From: Elephas maximus indicus
Lineage: Eukaryota > Chordata > Mammalia > Proboscidea > Elephantidae
Length of the DNA stretch: 64,000 nucleotides
NCBI RefSeq assembly: GCF_024166365.1
Contig: NC_064826.1
Span: 19,678,001-19,742,000, forward strand
Reading direction: 5' to 3'
In this document: positions 1-15,354 of the stretch, one piece after another
How the letters are laid out: each line of letters begins with the position of its first letter
How positions within the stretch are numbered: position 1 is the stretch's first letter
Translations under genes and position numbers: made by a program
The notes under the pieces: model-generated
Database searches by the model: none
Told to the model about the DNA's origin: nothing
What the model saw: only the letters and a program-made list of their open reading frames with translations

Positions 1-3000
1 AGATATGGACATTCCATCTTACCGGAAGCTATGCTTCTTTTCCTCTCAGTGAGTTCAGTAGTCCTCCCCAGCCTTTCCTCAACCTGTATTCATCCCCCTT
101 AATGATTCAACCCCCTTAACCCTTAATCAACTGAGCTCACTTCATGAGCTTATTTCAGTAAGATTTTGTCTCAATGCCTGAAGTTATGCCCATCTCTCCC
201 CACTTCCCACAAGCCCAACCCAATTTCTTCCCAATGTCTCCACCCATCCAGCCCTCTCAAACCCGGTGCAAATCCTCATCCCCAACAGCTACCCTTCCCC
301 ACTAGATACATAGTAGTTAGAGCCTGGCAGAAATTTTCACCCTTTCAACACCGGTCAAGGCTGTAAGAGCAGTCATTCCTTCCTACCCCTTGCTCTCCAC
401 CGGTTTTGCTCATTTCTTTCCCTGGCCAGCTCCTTGCAGGCTGGCTTCCACACTCTAAGTTCTATCACCTGGGACCATGTGAGACCTACCAGCATTCCTC
501 TGTTGCTCTTCTCCATGCTCCCCAAGTCAGAGTCCACCCTGACTCACTCTGACAGCACTATAATTTTGCTCATTCCTTGGGTACTTCCATTACTTTGTCC
601 TTCTTTCCTTTGTGACACTCCTGTTTCTCTGCATCATCACTTTCCCATTTTTCATTCTTTCTACCTTTCCTTAAGTGACACGTGTCTTCTGTTTGTCCCC
701 TTGGCTCTTCTGTATGACCCATATGCCTCTAAACTACCAACTGCCTGCCATTTGAATGGCTTCGGTCATCATTCCTCCAAAGGCGTGTGCTCCCTTCTTT
801 GACCTGCTCTCAGCGCTCAAACTCTTTCCATCCTCTTGCTCTCCCACAATCCTTACGGAATCCATTATCTTTCACAACTCCTGACGTTCCCTTGGTTTCC
901 AACCTCCACCTTCCCTTTCGGAACACTTTCCTTAGGCCTTTCCCACTCTATATTTCTTCCTCTTCTTTCTCCCATTTACACAGGTGCTTCCACTCAATGC
1001 TTTACAGGCCATTTCCTCACTTCATTGCCTTTTCTTCTTCTCCCCTCCGTTGCTTCCATTTCACCTTGATGGTGCATCGTGGCATATCTCTGTTAATCGC
1101 ACTTTTCCACACTCCCTGTAGTGAGACCCTGCAGTTGCCCCCTTGCTTCTCTTTCCTTGCTCGCCACACTGCCTTCTCAAAACACCATCTTCCAGTTGTA
1201 AGACCATCTTCTTTCCTGTGTACCATGATCCATCCTCTTCTCTTTTTCATGCTGTGTTATCCTCTACATGGAAACTATTAGCAACAAACTTCCCTCTGTA
1301 CTTTCTTTGCTCCCTCTGTACCAATTTGATAGGGATATTAACTTTGTGGACTGTATTTCTCACACCACTTCAGTTTTGCCAGGAATCCCCTCTGGCCCTC
1401 ATAGCCTCTATAGTTTTCCACCTATTGCTAAACCTCCATCCTTTTAACCAGCATTGATAGCAGAAACACCGATTCAGTAATCTTTACAAAAAATATGTCA
1501 ACATTGATTGCCACCCACACTCGACCATTTGCGAAGATCTTTGCTACCCACATACTGGACTCAGTCCACGTTAGTCCATCCCAAAGATCCTCATCTTATC
1601 TGCCAGTGATTTTCATTCAGCTTGCATCTTCATGTGCAACCTTGTTCCTTTTCCTCTGTTCAACCCAAGTCATCATGGCCTTTTACCCTTGACAGCCATG
1701 GTTCTTCACATGCCTGGTCCTTCTCCTCCCTTCTCTCTTCTCTACTGCTATACGTACAACCTAACTTTAATACCACACATGCCACCAAGCAGACCCCTGA
1801 AATCTGCCAATGTTCCTAGTTTGAGAATAGCCTATTCCACTTTCCTACTTTGCTTATTGGCTGCCTTGCTGATTCAGAAACCCCTGCCAATTTAAAAGGT
1901 TCTATCCCTTTTTTCATGCCTTCTTTCTTCTCCATCAGTTTTTCCACTGTACTCCCATCCCACTCAGTGCCCGTCATGTCTGCCTACCTGCAGCTGCCTC
2001 CGTACACACTGGGTACAGCTTAGAGGAAGCACAGCTCTCCTGGGCATTTTGGGCTCCTTTTGTCTTCAAGGGATACTAGCTTCATCTAACTATTCATCCA
2101 TAGGCCCCCTACCATTTCAAAGCCTATGGATGGATTCAGCAGTCTTTTCAAGGACATCTACACCCTTATTGACATACCCTCAACTGCTCCCACAATTTCC
2201 AGCTTCTTGGTCCCCAACCTGCTGTCTGATTTCATCCCTAGCCATCCTACGTTCCCACTTCTGCCATTTTGGCAACAGTCATTTTCTCTTACGCCATCTC
2301 TCCCAACTTTCATCCCCTTGACATGCTTCCCCTTTCATTTCCGTGTTTGTCTCCAGCGTATCCAAGGTGCCACACCTTCAACAACCCCATTCTACTTTGA
2401 CCTCATCCCACTTCTCGTTACTTTCACGCTTCTTACTCACCTTAATACTCTTTCTCCTCCATGATCTTCCTCAACCACTTTGCCGCTTTTGGGGGGAAAG
2501 TTCCTGGATTCTGCATTTTTACTCCCTCTCTGCTTTCTTGGTAACGCATCTCCTGGTGCAGTACATTCCCCGAACACAAGAACAGCCTCTCCTCTCTAAC
2601 CTGATATGCTATGTCTACTCTCCTTTCTCCTCATCTGTGGACCAACTCTCAGCTATCGCATCCTCCCATGTTTTTCAAACTCCTCACCTGATCTCTAAGC
2701 TCCTGGGGCGAATGTTACTGTGTTTCTTACATTCCCACTCTATTGCACAGCAAACTACTCTCAAACCTTACCCCTTTGATATCTTCTTAGCTACCGTCTG
2801 TGAATCTTTGGGCTGGATTCGCTAGACTTCTCTGCTCTCTCCTCTCTTCTTGAACCCCCCATATGCTACTCAACCCAATTCAGTACTCCTTGCTTCAGAC
2901 ATACTGTACTGAATCCACATGCTTTGCCCACGAACCCATGCTCATGTCGCTAAGGACGCAGTATGCAGTTTTATTCAGATCCCATGAATTTTTGCTCTAT

Positions 3001-3795
3001 TTTTTCATTTTTGCAATCAGACCTCTTTCAAAATATTCAGGCAAAGCTCTCAGGGAGGTTCTTCCTGTGGATCTCCTACCTTTTCCTTTCCCCAGAGCAT
3101 TTTTACCTCCTGCCCAGATGCTTAACCCCTTACTCAACTGAAACACTTTCGGCCCTCCTCTCCTGCTCTGTAGAGAGCTCTCAGGCTGGGTACAACGGAC
3201 CAACCCTCTTTCTTCTTCCTCTACCTAACACTCCTCTTCAAAATCCTCTCTTTCAACTTCTTCCCTCTCTTTTACCCCTTCCTTCAGCATGGACGCCCCA
3301 TCCAGTGCTGTTTCCCAACTTCCACACAACCCATCTGCCCTGTACTTGCAACTCTCTTCTTTCTCATCCTTACTTCTCAGTCCTTCTCTATCGTCTAACC
3401 ACCACTTTCATTTGCCCTCCCTGCACTTGACCATGAGTCCCAACCCAACAGTCATCATTTTAAGTGCCTTCACGGCTACATCCATTTGCTCGCTGTCAAA
3501 CTCCTCCTCACCCTCGGTACTTCACTCCCACCTGACTGTCTTGAGTCTGATGCCTCTATCTCCCAACTCAGAAACATCATCTACTCATACCGTCCATCTT
3601 CACCTGCTCTCTACAGTCTTCCTTCACCAGTAATTCTCACCCGAGGACACATGACCCCGAAGGTAGCCCATCAGCTTCATCTGTCAGGGTTGTTTTTTGC
3701 GGAACCGAGCTCAGCCCCCAGATTGATAGGACTGCCTTAGGGGTTCATGCCCACAGCCCCCCTCAGGTGAAATTCATACCCCCCATCCTCAGTAA
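1..3795. repeat. Satellite unit U1 (A type, left end cut by window)
   Basis: Position 1 corresponds to about base 415 of unit U3 (7363), so a full copy would be about 4.2 kb. It carries A-type signatures: CACTATAATTTTGCTCATTCC near 558, and the segment near 3110 that reads CAGATGCTTAACCCCTTACT. It is otherwise complete up to the boundary motif at 3796. Confidence 0.85.
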
Positions 3796-6700
3796 GAATC
3801 ACTGCTGTGGAGGGAAGGCCACCTTTATTCCCTGTACTTCACTTTCCCTTTGCTTCTTGTGATTGCTATTTTACAGGTCCTAGATCTAGCATTTTCTCCA
3901 CTCTGATATAAGACTGCCAGTCTCCTTTGGAATCACCTTATTCCCTTCCATATTGACTTGTGGACACACCGTGTGTTCTGAACCACACTCTGCATTCAAG
4001 AATTGCTGCCTTCAACCTCCCACTGGTTCCCAACCATTATTACTCTTAGGCATTCTGTCAGTATCTTTGGCACCAGTTGGTCCTACCTGGTGGTTATTAT
4101 TGTCCTTCCTGAACCTGCCTTTTTTAAGTGTAAATGGCTAGGTGGCACTGCACAGCCTTCCCCCTTTGGTCCGCAAGTCTCTCTAGGTACTTTGCCAACC
4201 AGACATGACTTTCCACTTTACCAGAGCTACACTCCTTTTCCTCCTGGGTGGATTCAGTTCTACTCCCAAGCCCTTCCTCAACCTGTATTCATCCTCCTTA
4301 ACCCTTTGACATGTAATCAGTTCATAAGCTGAATTAAATAAGATTTTGACTCAATACCTGGAGTTATGCCCATCTGTCCCCATTTCCCACAACCCCAACA
4401 GGACATCTTCCTACCCTGTCCCCCCTACCATCCCATTCAAACCTGATCCTGAACCTGGTCCCTGCCAGTCACCTGTCCCCTCTGGATCCATAGTAGTAAA
4501 GAGCCTGGCAGAAATATTCACCCTTTCAACACTAGTCAAGGCTTTAAAAGCACCCATTCCTACCTGCCCATTGCTCTCCATCATGTTTGCTCTTTTCCTT
4601 CCCAGTCCTGCTCCTTGCAGGCTGGCCTCCACAACATAGGTTCCTTAAAGTGGGTACATCTGAGGTCTACCAGCATTCCTCTGTTGGTATGCCCCCTCAT
4701 CACCTGCCTCCCCCTGTAGGTGTCCAGCCTGCCTTACATTGACAGCACTGTAATTGCACTCCTTCCTTGGGAGCTCCTCCTTACTCTGTCCTTCTTTCCT
4801 TTGTGACACTCCTGTTTCTCTACACCATCACCTCATTATTTCAGTCACCCTTTCTGCCTTTCCTCAAGTGACACGTGTCTTCTGATTGGCACCTTGGCTA
4901 TGGACTAACACCCTGCCTCTTCTACATGGCCCACATGCCTCTAAACAACCAACTGCCTGTCATTCGAATGGATTCAATCATCTTTCCTCCATAGGCATAT
5001 GCTCCCTTTTGAGACCTGATCTCACTTCTGAAACTCTTCCCATCCTCTTGCTCTACCACAATCCTTTGGGAATCCCTTACTTTTCACAACTTCTGATGTT
5101 CGCTTGATTCCGACCTTCCATTTCAGAGCCCTCTCCTTATGCCACTTCCACTCTAATACTTCTTCCTATTGTCTCTTCCATTTCCACAGGTGCTTTCGCA
5201 CAGTCCTTTACAGGCCATTTCCTCACTTCATCCCCTCTTCCTCTTCTCGCCTCCACTTGAAATTGATGGTACATCATGGCACATCTCTACCAATCGTACT
5301 TGTCCAGCATCTCCCTAGTGAGACCCTGCAGTTACCCCCTTGTTCCTCCTTCCCTATTCACCACACTGCCTTCACAAAACACCATCTTCCACTGGTAAGG
5401 GCATCTTCTCTCTTGTGTACGATGCTCCACCCTCTTCTCTTCTTCCTGCTCCGATATCCTCTACATGAAAACTATCAACCACAAACTTGCCTTTGTACCT
5501 TCCGTAATCCCTCTTTGCCAGTTTCCTAGGGACATTAACTTTGTGGACTGTACTTCTCTCACCACTTCGGGTTTGCCAGGATTCCCCTCTGGCCCTGGTA
5601 GGTTCTACAGTTTTCCCACCTAACGCTAAACCTCCATCTTTTTAACCACTACTGAATAGCAGATGTCACCTCAATATTGATTTCCACCCACATTCAACCA
5701 TGTTCAAACATCTTTGCTACCCACATACGAGACTCAGTCCGCAGAGTCCATCCTGAAGTCCCTCAGCTTACCCGCCAGTGGTTTTCATTCAGGTTGCATC
5801 TTCATGTGCAACCTTATCCGTTTTCCTCTATTCAACCCAAGTCATTACAGCCCTTTGTTCCACTTTCCCTTAAGAGCCCTGATTCTTCAAATGCCTAGGC
5901 ATTCTTCTCCCTTGTCTCCACTTTTACAGCCCATATAACCTGGTTCATTAGACTGGATTCATTAGACTTCTCTGCTCCCTTTTGAGCCCCCACATTCTGC
6001 TCAACCCACATCAGTACTGCTTGGATCACATGTCCTATACTGAATCCACACACTCTGCCCGTGAGTCCACGCCCAGGTTCCTAAGGACACACTCTCAGGT
6101 TTTATTCAGGTGCTGAGAAATTTTGCTGTCTATAATCTTTCATTTTAGCATTCAGACCCCTTACTTCAAAATGTTTAGACAGAGCTCTCAGAGAGGTTCT
6201 TCCTGTGGTCTCCTACCTTTTTCCTATCCCCAGAACATTTTTGCCTTCTGCTCAGACACTTGACCGCATACCGCAACTCAACTACACTTAGCCTTCACTC
6301 CTGCTCTGCAGAGAGCTCCCTGGCTGGATACAATGGATGAACCTTCTTTCTTTCTTCTCCTGCTTAGCACTCCTCTTTTTAAAATGCTGTTCCAATGTTC
6401 TCTTCCCTCCTTTCGCCCCTCCCTTCAGCATGCACACCCTATCCTATGCTGTTTCCAAACATCCACACAACCCATCTGCTCTGTAGTCACCACTCCCTTC
6501 TCTCTCAGCCTTACTTCTCAGTCCTTCTCTGTCCCCTAACCACCACCTTGCATCTGTCCTCCCTACTCTTGACCATGAGTCCCAACCCGACAGTCATTGT
6601 TTTAAGTGCCTTAACAGCTACATCCATTTGCTTGCTGTCAAATTTGTCCTTGTCCTCTGTACTGCTCTCCCACCCCTGACTGTCTTGAGTATGATGCCTC

Positions 6701-6947
6701 CATCTCCCCAACTCAGAAGTGTCATCTACTCATGCTTCCCAGCTCTCCTCAGCTCTCTACTGTCCCCCTTCCAGCAGTGATTCTCACCCAAGGACACATG
6801 ACCCCCAAGGTGGCCTATCAGCTTAATCTGTCAGGGTTGTTTTTGAGCGGAACCCCGCTCAGCCCCCAGATGTTTTGATAGGCCTGCCTTAGGGGTTCAT
6901 GCCCACAGCCCCCCTCAGGTGAAATTCACACCCCCCATCCTCGGTAA
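3796..6947. repeat. Satellite unit U2 (B type, ~1.08-kb internal deletion)
   Basis: B-type signatures are GACAGCACTGTAATTGCACTCC near 4740 and CAGACACTTGACCGCATACC near 6263. At about 5937-5945 the text jumps from the segment equivalent to U3 9105 to the one equivalent to U3 10182. That removes about 1.08 kb and accounts for the shorter length (about 3152 against 4233 bp). Confidence 0.85.
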
Positions 6948-9900
6948 GAATCACTGCTGTGGAGGGAGGCCACCTGTACTCCCTGTGCTTCACTTTCCCT
7001 TTGCTTCTTGTGGTTGAAATTTACAGGTCCTACTCAAAGATCTCGGCATTTTCCCCACTCTGCTATAAGACTGCCTGAATCTCCTTTTGGAATCGCCTTA
7101 TTCTCTTCCATATTGACTCTTGAGCACACCATGCACTCTAAACCACACCCTGCATTAAAAAGTTGTTGCTTTCAACCTCCCACCGGCTACAAACCATTAT
7201 TACTCTTAGGAATTCTGTCAGTATCTTTGGCCCCAGTCTGGTCCTATCTGGTGCTTATTATTGTCCTTCCTTAAATAGCCCTTTTTGAGTGTAAATGACA
7301 AGGTGGTACCGCTGAGCCTTCCCTCTTTGGCCCTGAAGTCTTCCTAGGTATTTTGCCAACTGGACATGGACATTCCGCCTTACCAGAACCTATGTTTCTT
7401 TTCTTCTCTGTGAGGTCAGTAGCCCTCCCCAGCCTTTCCTCAACCTGTATTCATCCCCCTTAATGATTCAGTCCCCTTAACCCTTAACCAATGGAGCTTA
7501 CTTCATGAGCTCAATTCAGTAAGATTTTATCTCAATGCCTAGAGTTATGCCCATCTCTCCCCACTTCCCACAGGCCCAACCCAGTTTCTCCCCACCCTCT
7601 GCACCCATCCAATCCACTCAAACCCAGTGCCAATCCTGAACCCCAACAGCTACCCTTCCCTGCTAGATACATAGTAGTAAAGAGCCTGGCAGCAATTTTC
7701 ACCCTTTCAACACTAGTCAAGGCTCTAAGAGCAGTCATTCCTTCCTACCCATTGTTCTCTATCGCTTTTTGCTCATTTTCTTCCCCGTCCAGCTCCTTGC
7801 AGGCTGGCTTCCACACCCTGAGTTCCATCAGTTGGGACCATATGAAACCTGCCAGCATTCCACTATTGCTCTTCATGTTCCCCAAGTCAGACTCCAGCCT
7901 GATCCACTTGAACAACACTATAATTTTACTCATTCCTTGGGTCTTCCATTACTTTTGTCCTTCTTTCTTTGTGACACTCCTGTTTCTCCACATCATCACT
8001 TTCCCATTTTTCATTTTCTCTTTCCACCGTTCCTCAAGTAACACTTGTCTTCTGTTTGTCCCCTTGGCTCTGGACTAATACCCTGCGTCTTCTATATGGC
8101 CGGTATGCCTCTAAACTACCAACTGTCTGCCATTCGAATGGCTTCAGTCATCTTTCCTGCACAGGCCTGTGCATCCTTCTTTGACCTCCTCTCACCATTC
8201 AAACTTTCTGTCCTCTTGCTCTGCCACGATCATTATGGAATCCATTACCTTTCACTGCTCCTGATGTTCCCTTCATTTCCAACCTCTACCTTCCCTTTCA
8301 GAACCCTAAGGCCTCTCCCGCTCTAATATTTCTTCCTCTTCTCTCTTCCACTGACACAGGTGCTTTCACTCAGTCCTTCACAGACTATTTTCTCACTTCA
8401 TCCCCCTTCCATTTCGCTTTGATGGTGCATCATGCCATATCTCTGCTAATCACACTTTTCTGCACTCTCCCTGGTAAGCCACTGCGGCTACCCCCTTGCT
8501 TCTCCTTCCCTGTTCACCACACTTCCTTCTCATAACACCATCTTGCAATTGTAAGACCATTTTCTTTCCTGTGTACCATGCTCCATCCTCTTCTCTTTTG
8601 CATGCTTTACTATCTCTACATGGAAACTATCAACAACAAACTTCCCTCTGTACCTTCCTTGCTACCTCTGTTTCAATTTGTTGAGGATATTAACTTTATG
8701 GACTGTACTTCTCACACCACTTCGGTTTTTCCAGGATTCCCCTCTGGCCCTGGTAGCCTCTACAGTTTTTCCACCTAACACTAAACTTCCATCCTTTTAA
8801 CCAGTATTGATAGCAGAAACACTGATTCAGTAATCTTTACAACACATGTCAGCATTGATTCCCCCCCACACTCCACCATTTGCAAACATCTGTGCTATCC
8901 ACATACTGCACTCAGTTCATGTGAGACCATCCGGGAATCCCTCACCTTCCCTGCCAGTGATTTTCATTGAGGTTGCATCTTCATGTGCAACCCTCTCCAC
9001 TTTCCTCTGTTCAACCCAAGTCATTATGGCCCTTTACCCCACTTTCCTTTAACAGCCAGGGCTCTTTGCATGCCTGGGCCATCTATTCTCTTCCCTCTTT
9101 TCTACTGCTACAGCCTACAATCTTACCTTAATTCCACACATGCCATTGAGTAGACCCCCTGAGATCTGCTGATGTTCCTATTCCACTTTCTTACTTTAGT
9201 TATTGGCCCCCTTGCTGATTCAGAAACCCTTGCCAATTCAAAAAGATTCTCCCCCTTTTTTCATGCCTTCTTTCTTTTCATCAGCTCTTCCCACTGAACT
9301 CACATTCCACCCAGCACCCTGTCACATCTCACTACCTGCAGCTGCCTCCATACATACTAGGTACAGCTTAAAGGATACACAGCTGCCTTGGGCTTTTCAG
9401 CCTGCTCTTGTTTTCAAGGGATACTAGCTTCATCCAACTATTCATCCATAGGCCCCCTACTATTTGAAACCTGTGGATGGATTCAGTAGTCTTTTCATGG
9501 ATATCTACACCCAGGTTGACCTACCCTCACTGCTCCTACTATTTCCAGCTTCTTAATCCCCAACCTTCTGTACTGAATCCATTGACTGTCTGAATTCACC
9601 CCTAGCCATCCTACATTTCCCCTTCTGCCATTCTGCAACAGTCAATATCTCTTTCACCATCTCTCTACCTTCCATCCCCTTGACATGCTTCCACTTTAAT
9701 TTCCATGCCTGTTTCCAGTGTCTTCAAGGTACCACACCCTCAACAACCCCATTCTATTTTTACCTCATCCCACTTCTCATTACTTTGACACTTCTTACTC
9801 ACATAATACTCTTTCTCCTCCTTTGTCTTCTTCAACCACTTTGCCAATTTTTGGAGGATAGTTCCTGGATTCTCCGTTTTCACTCCCCCTCCAGTATCTT

Positions 9901-11180
9901 GTTCATGGATCTCATGGTGCAGTACATTCTCTGAACACCTGAACAAGCCTCTCCTCTCTTAATTGATATGCCATGTCTGCTCTTCCTTCTCCTTCTCATC
10001 TATGGACCAGCTCTCAGCTATCACACTCTCCCATGTTTTCCAAACTCCTATCTGATCTTTAGCTCCTGGGGCCAATGTTACTTCTCTCCTACATTCCCAC
10101 TCTGTTGCACAGCAAATTACTTCAAACCTTAACCCTGTGATATTTTCTCGGCTACCGTCTCTGAATCACTGAGCTGGATTCATTCGACTTGTCTGCTCTC
10201 TCCTCCCTTCTTGAACTCCCCATATGCTGCTCAAACCAATTAAGTACTCCTTACTTCAGATAGACTGTACTTACTTCAGATAGACTGTACTGAATCCACA
10301 CCCTCTGCCCATGAACCCATCCTCATGTCCCTAAGGATGCAGTGTCTGGTTTTATTCAGGGCCCAAGAATTTTTGCAGTGTATACTCTTTCATTTTTGCA
10401 ATCAGAACTCTTCTTTCAAAATATTCAGGCAAAGCTCTCAGGGAGGTTCTTCTTGTCGCTCTCCTACCTATTCCTTTCCCCAGAGCATTTTTGCCTCTTG
10501 CCCAGATGCTTGACCCTGTACCCAACTGAAACACTCTTGGCCCTCCTCCTGCAGAGAGCTCTCAGGCTGGTTACAATAGACCCCTGCCTAATACTCTTTT
10601 TTTTTTTCCCCAAAATGCTCTCTTTCAATGTTGTCTTCCCTCTCTTTTGCCCGCTCCTTCAGCAGGGACATCCCATCCAGTGGTGTTTCCTAACATTCAT
10701 ACAACCCATCTGCCCTGTAGTCACCACTCCCTTTTCTCTAAGCCCTACTTCTCAATCCTTCTCTATCCCCTAACCACCACCTTCAATTGCCCTCCCTACG
10801 CTTGACCATGAGTCCCAACCCGACAGTCATCATTTTAACTGCCTTCACAGCTACATCCATTTGCTCGCTGTCAAACTCCTCCTCGCCCTCGGTACTTCAC
10901 TCCCACCCCTGACTATCTTGACTCTGATGCCCCCACCTCCCCAACTCGGAAGCATCATCTACTCATAATGTCCATCTTACCCAGCTCTCCACTGTCCCCC
11001 TTCCACCAGTGATTCTCACCCAAGGACGCATGACCCCCCAAGGTGGCCCATCAGCTTCATCTGTCAGGGTTGTTTTTGAGCGGAACCCCACTCAGCCCCC
11101 AGATGTTTTGATAGGCCTGCCTTAGGGGTTCATGCCCACAGCCCCCCTCGGGTGAAATTCACACCCCCCATCCTCAGTAA
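6948..11180. repeat. Satellite unit U3 (A type, full length)
   Basis: A complete unit of about 4233 bp and a good reference for the A subtype: ACTATAATTTTACTCATTCC near 7917, and CAGATGCTTGACCCTGTACC near 10503. A short local tandem duplication of about 21 bp (ACTTCAGATAGACTGTACT twice) sits at 10252-10290. Confidence 0.88.
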
Positions 11181-14100
11181 GAATCACTGCTGTGGAGGGA
11201 GGGCCACCTTTACTCCCTGTGCTTCACTTTCCCTTTGCTTCTTGTCATTGCAATTTGCAGATCCTACTCAAAGATCTTGGCATTTTCCCCACTCTAAGAC
11301 TTCCAGTCTCCTTTTGGAAGCACCTTATTCCCTTCTGTATTGACTCGTGGGCACACCATGCACTCTAAACCACACTCTGCATTAAAGAATTGTTGCTTTC
11401 AATCTCCACCTCCTAATTATAATCACTCTTAGGCATTCTCTCAGTATCTTTGGCACCAGTTGGTCTTACCTGGTGTTTATTTTTGTCTTTCCTTAACCTG
11501 CCATTTTTGAGTGCAAATATCGAGGTGACACTGCAGAAGATTCCCCCTTTGGCCTTCAAGTCTCTAGATATTTTGCCAACCAGACATGGACTTTCCACTT
11601 TACCAGAGATACACTCCTTGCCCTCCTGGGTGGATTCAGTTGTCCTCTCAAGCCTTTCCTCAACGTGTATTCATCCTCCTTAACCCTTTGACATGTAATC
11701 GGTTCGTAAGCTGAATTAAATAAGATTTTGACTCAATACCCGGAGTTATGCCCATCTGCCCCCACTTCCTATCCTGTCCCCCCTACCATCCCACTCAAAC
11801 CTGGTCCTGAACCTGGTCCCCACCAGTCACCTGTCCCCTCCGGATCCATAGTAGTAAAGAGTCTGGCTGAAATTTTCACCCTTTCAACACTAGTCAGGGC
11901 TCTAAAAGCACCCATCCCTTCCTGCCCATTGCTCTCCATCATGTTTGCTCTTTTCCTTCCCAATCCTGCTCCTTGCAAGCTGACCTCCACATCATAAGTT
12001 CCTTAAAGTGGGTACATCTGAGGTCTACCAGCATTCTTCTGTTGGTGTGCCACCTCATCTCATTCCTCCCCCTGTTGGTCTCCAGCCTGCCTCAGTTTCA
12101 CAGCACTGTAATTGCACTCCTTCCTTGGGAACGCCTCCTTCCTTTGTTCTTTCCTTTTTGACACTCCTGTTTCTCTACACCATCACTTCATTATTTCATT
12201 CTCCCTTTCTGCCTTTCCTCAAGTGACAGGTGTCTTCTGATTGGCACCTTGGCTATGGACTAACACCCTGCCTCTCCTATATGGCCCATATGCCTCTAAA
12301 CAACCAACTGCCTGTCATTTGAATGGATTCAGTTATCCTTTCCTCCAGACCTGATCTCACTGCTGCAATTCTTTCCATCCTCTTGCTCTGCCACAATCCT
12401 TTGGAAATCCCTTAGCTTTTACAACTTCTGATGTTCTCTTGATTCCAACATTCCATTTTAGAGCCCTTTCCTTAGGCCACTCCCACATTAGTACTTCTTC
12501 CTCTTTTCCATTTCCACAGGTGCTTTCACACAGTCCTTTACAGGCCATTGCCTAACCCCTTTTCCACTTCTCACCTCCATTTCAACTTGATGGTGCATCA
12601 TGGCACATCTCCGTCAGTGGTACTTTTCTACCCTCTCCCTAATGAGACCCTGTAGTTACCCCCTTGCTCTTCCTTCCCTGTTCACCACACTGTCTTCTCA
12701 AAACACAATCTGCCAATGGTAAAGGCATCTTCTTTCTTCTGTACCATGCTCCATCCACTTCTCTTTTTCCTGCTCCCCTATCCTCTATGTGAAAACTATC
12801 AACAACAAACTTCTCTTTGTACCTTCCTTAATACCTCTATGCCAATTTGCTAGGGACATTAACTTTGTGGACTGTACTTCTTTTACCAGACCAGTTTTGC
12901 CAGGATTCCCCTCTGGCCCTGGTAGGTTCTGCATAACACTAAACCTGTACCCTTTTAACCATCATTGAAAAGCAGAAAAACAGATTCAGTAATCTTTATG
13001 ACATGTCACCTCAATATTGATTTCTACCCAAACCCCACCATTTGGAAACATCTTTGCTACCCACATACTGGACTCAGTCCACAGAGTCCATCCTGAATCC
13101 CTCAGTTTACATGCCAGTAGTTTTCATTCAGGTTGCATCTTCATGTGCAACCCTGTTCCTTTTCCTCTGTTCAACCCAAGTCATTATGGCCCTTTGTTCC
13201 ACATTCCCTTAAGAGCCCTGATTCTTTGAATGTCTGGACTTTCTTATCCCTTGTCTCCACTACTACAGCCCACAGCCTGATCTTATTACCACACATACCA
13301 TTGAGTGGGCCTCCCTGAGATCAGCCAATGTTTCTAGTTTGGGAATAGCCTATTCCACTTTTTCACTTCCCTGATGGCCCCCTTGCTGATTAGGACACCC
13401 TTGTTAATTCAAAAGATTCTCTACCTTCTTTCATGCCTTCTATGCTATTTTTTTTTCTATCAATTCTTCCACTGAACTACTTACATCCCACCCAGCACCC
13501 AGTCATGTCTGGCTACGTCCAACTGCCTCTGTGCACACTGGGTACAGCTTAAACGATACACAGCCCTCCTGGGCATTTCGGCCAACTTTTGCCTTCAAGT
13601 GATACTAGCTTCATTGTAAACATCCACCCATAGGCCCCCTTCCATTTCAGACCCTATGGGTGAATTCAGTAGTCTTTTCATGGGTATCTACACCCTAGTT
13701 GACATACCCTCACTGCTCCCACCATTTCCAGCTTACTGGTCCCCAACTTGCTTTACTAAATCCGCTGGCTGTCTGAATTCACCTCTAGCCATCCTATCTT
13801 TCCCCTTCTGCCATGTTGACAACAGTCATTTTCTGTTTCACCATCTCTCTACCTTTCATCCTCTTGATATGCTTCCCCTTTCATTTCCATGCTTGTCTCT
13901 GTTTCCAAGGTGCCAAACCCTCAACAATCCCATCCTGCTTTGACCTCATCCCACTTCTCCTTTCTTTCACACTTCTTACTCCCTGTAATACTCTTTCTCC
14001 TCCTTTGTCTTTTTCACCCACTTTGCCCCCCTTTTGAGTCAAAGAGTTCTTTGATTCTCCATTTTCACTCCCTCTCTCGTTTCTTGGCCTTGCCTCTCCA

Positions 14101-15354
14101 GGTGCAGTACTTTCTTTGACCCTCTGAACAAGCCTCTCCTCTCTTACCTGAGGCCCCCATACTCTGCTTTTCCTTCTCTTTCTCATCCTTGGACCACCTC
14201 TTGGCTACAAACTGTCCAGTGTTTTCCAAACTCCTCACCTAATCTCTAGCTCCTGGGGCCAGTGTTACCATTTCTCCTGCATTCCCACTCTACTTCACAG
14301 CAAATTATTCTCATAACCTTAACCCTGTAAAATTTTCTCAGCTACCATCTGTGAATCTTTGGGCTGGATTCATTAGACTTCTCTGCTCCCTTTTGAGCCC
14401 CCCACATTCTGCTCAACCCAGGTCAGTACTGCTTGGTTCATACATACTGTACTGAATCCACACCCTCTACCCTTCAGTCCACGCTCAGGTCCCTAAGGAC
14501 ACAGTCTCAGGTTTTATTCAGGTCCTGACAAATGTTCTGTCTGTAATCTTTCATTTTTGCTTTCAGACCCCTTATTTCAAAATGTTCAGACAGAGCTCTC
14601 AGGGAGGTTCTTCCTGTCGTCTTCTACCTTTTTCCTATCCCCAGAGCATTTTTGCCTTCTGCCCAGACACTTGACCGAATACCCCAACTCACCTACACTA
14701 AGCCTTTCCTCCTGCTCTGCAGAGAGCTCTCTGGTTGGGTACAATGGATGAACCCTCTTTCCTTCCTCCCCTGCTTAGTACTCTTTTTAAAATGCTCTCC
14801 TCCAATGTTCTCTTCCCTCCCTTTTGCTCTTTCCTTCAGCATGAACACCCCATCCTGTGCTGTTTCCTAACATCCACACAACCCGTCTGCCCTGTAGTTA
14901 GCACTCCCTTTTCTCTCAGCCTTACTTCTCAATCCTTCTCTATCCCCTAACCACCACCTTACATTTGCCCTCCCTAGCCTTGACCATGAGTCTCAACCCA
15001 ACAATCACCATTTTAAGTGCTTTCATGGCTACATCCATTTGTTCGCTGTCAACCTCGTCCTCGTCCTCCGTACTTCTCTCCCACCCGACAGTCTTGAGTC
15101 CGATGCCTCCATCTCCCCAACTTGGAAGTATCATCTACTCATCCTTTCCATCTTACCTAGCTCTCCACTGTCCCTCTTCCACCAGTGATTCTCACCTGAG
15201 CACGTATGACCCCCAAGGTGTCCCATCAGCTTTATCTGTCAGGGTTGTTTTTGAACAGAACCTCCCTCAGCCCCCAGATGTTTTGGTAGGCCTGCCTTAG
15301 GGGTTCGTGCTCACAGCCCCCCTCAGGTGAAACTAGTCTACCTATCCTCTGTAA
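11181..15354. repeat. Satellite unit U4 (B type, full length)
   Basis: A complete B unit of about 4174 bp. The GGATTCAGTAGTC-like marker recurs at 11632, 12325, 12983, 13662, 14366 and about 15015, and begins the next unit at 15718. Spacings are 693, 658, 679, 704, 649 and 703 bp, so the unit reads as six monomers of about 690 bp. Confidence 0.85.
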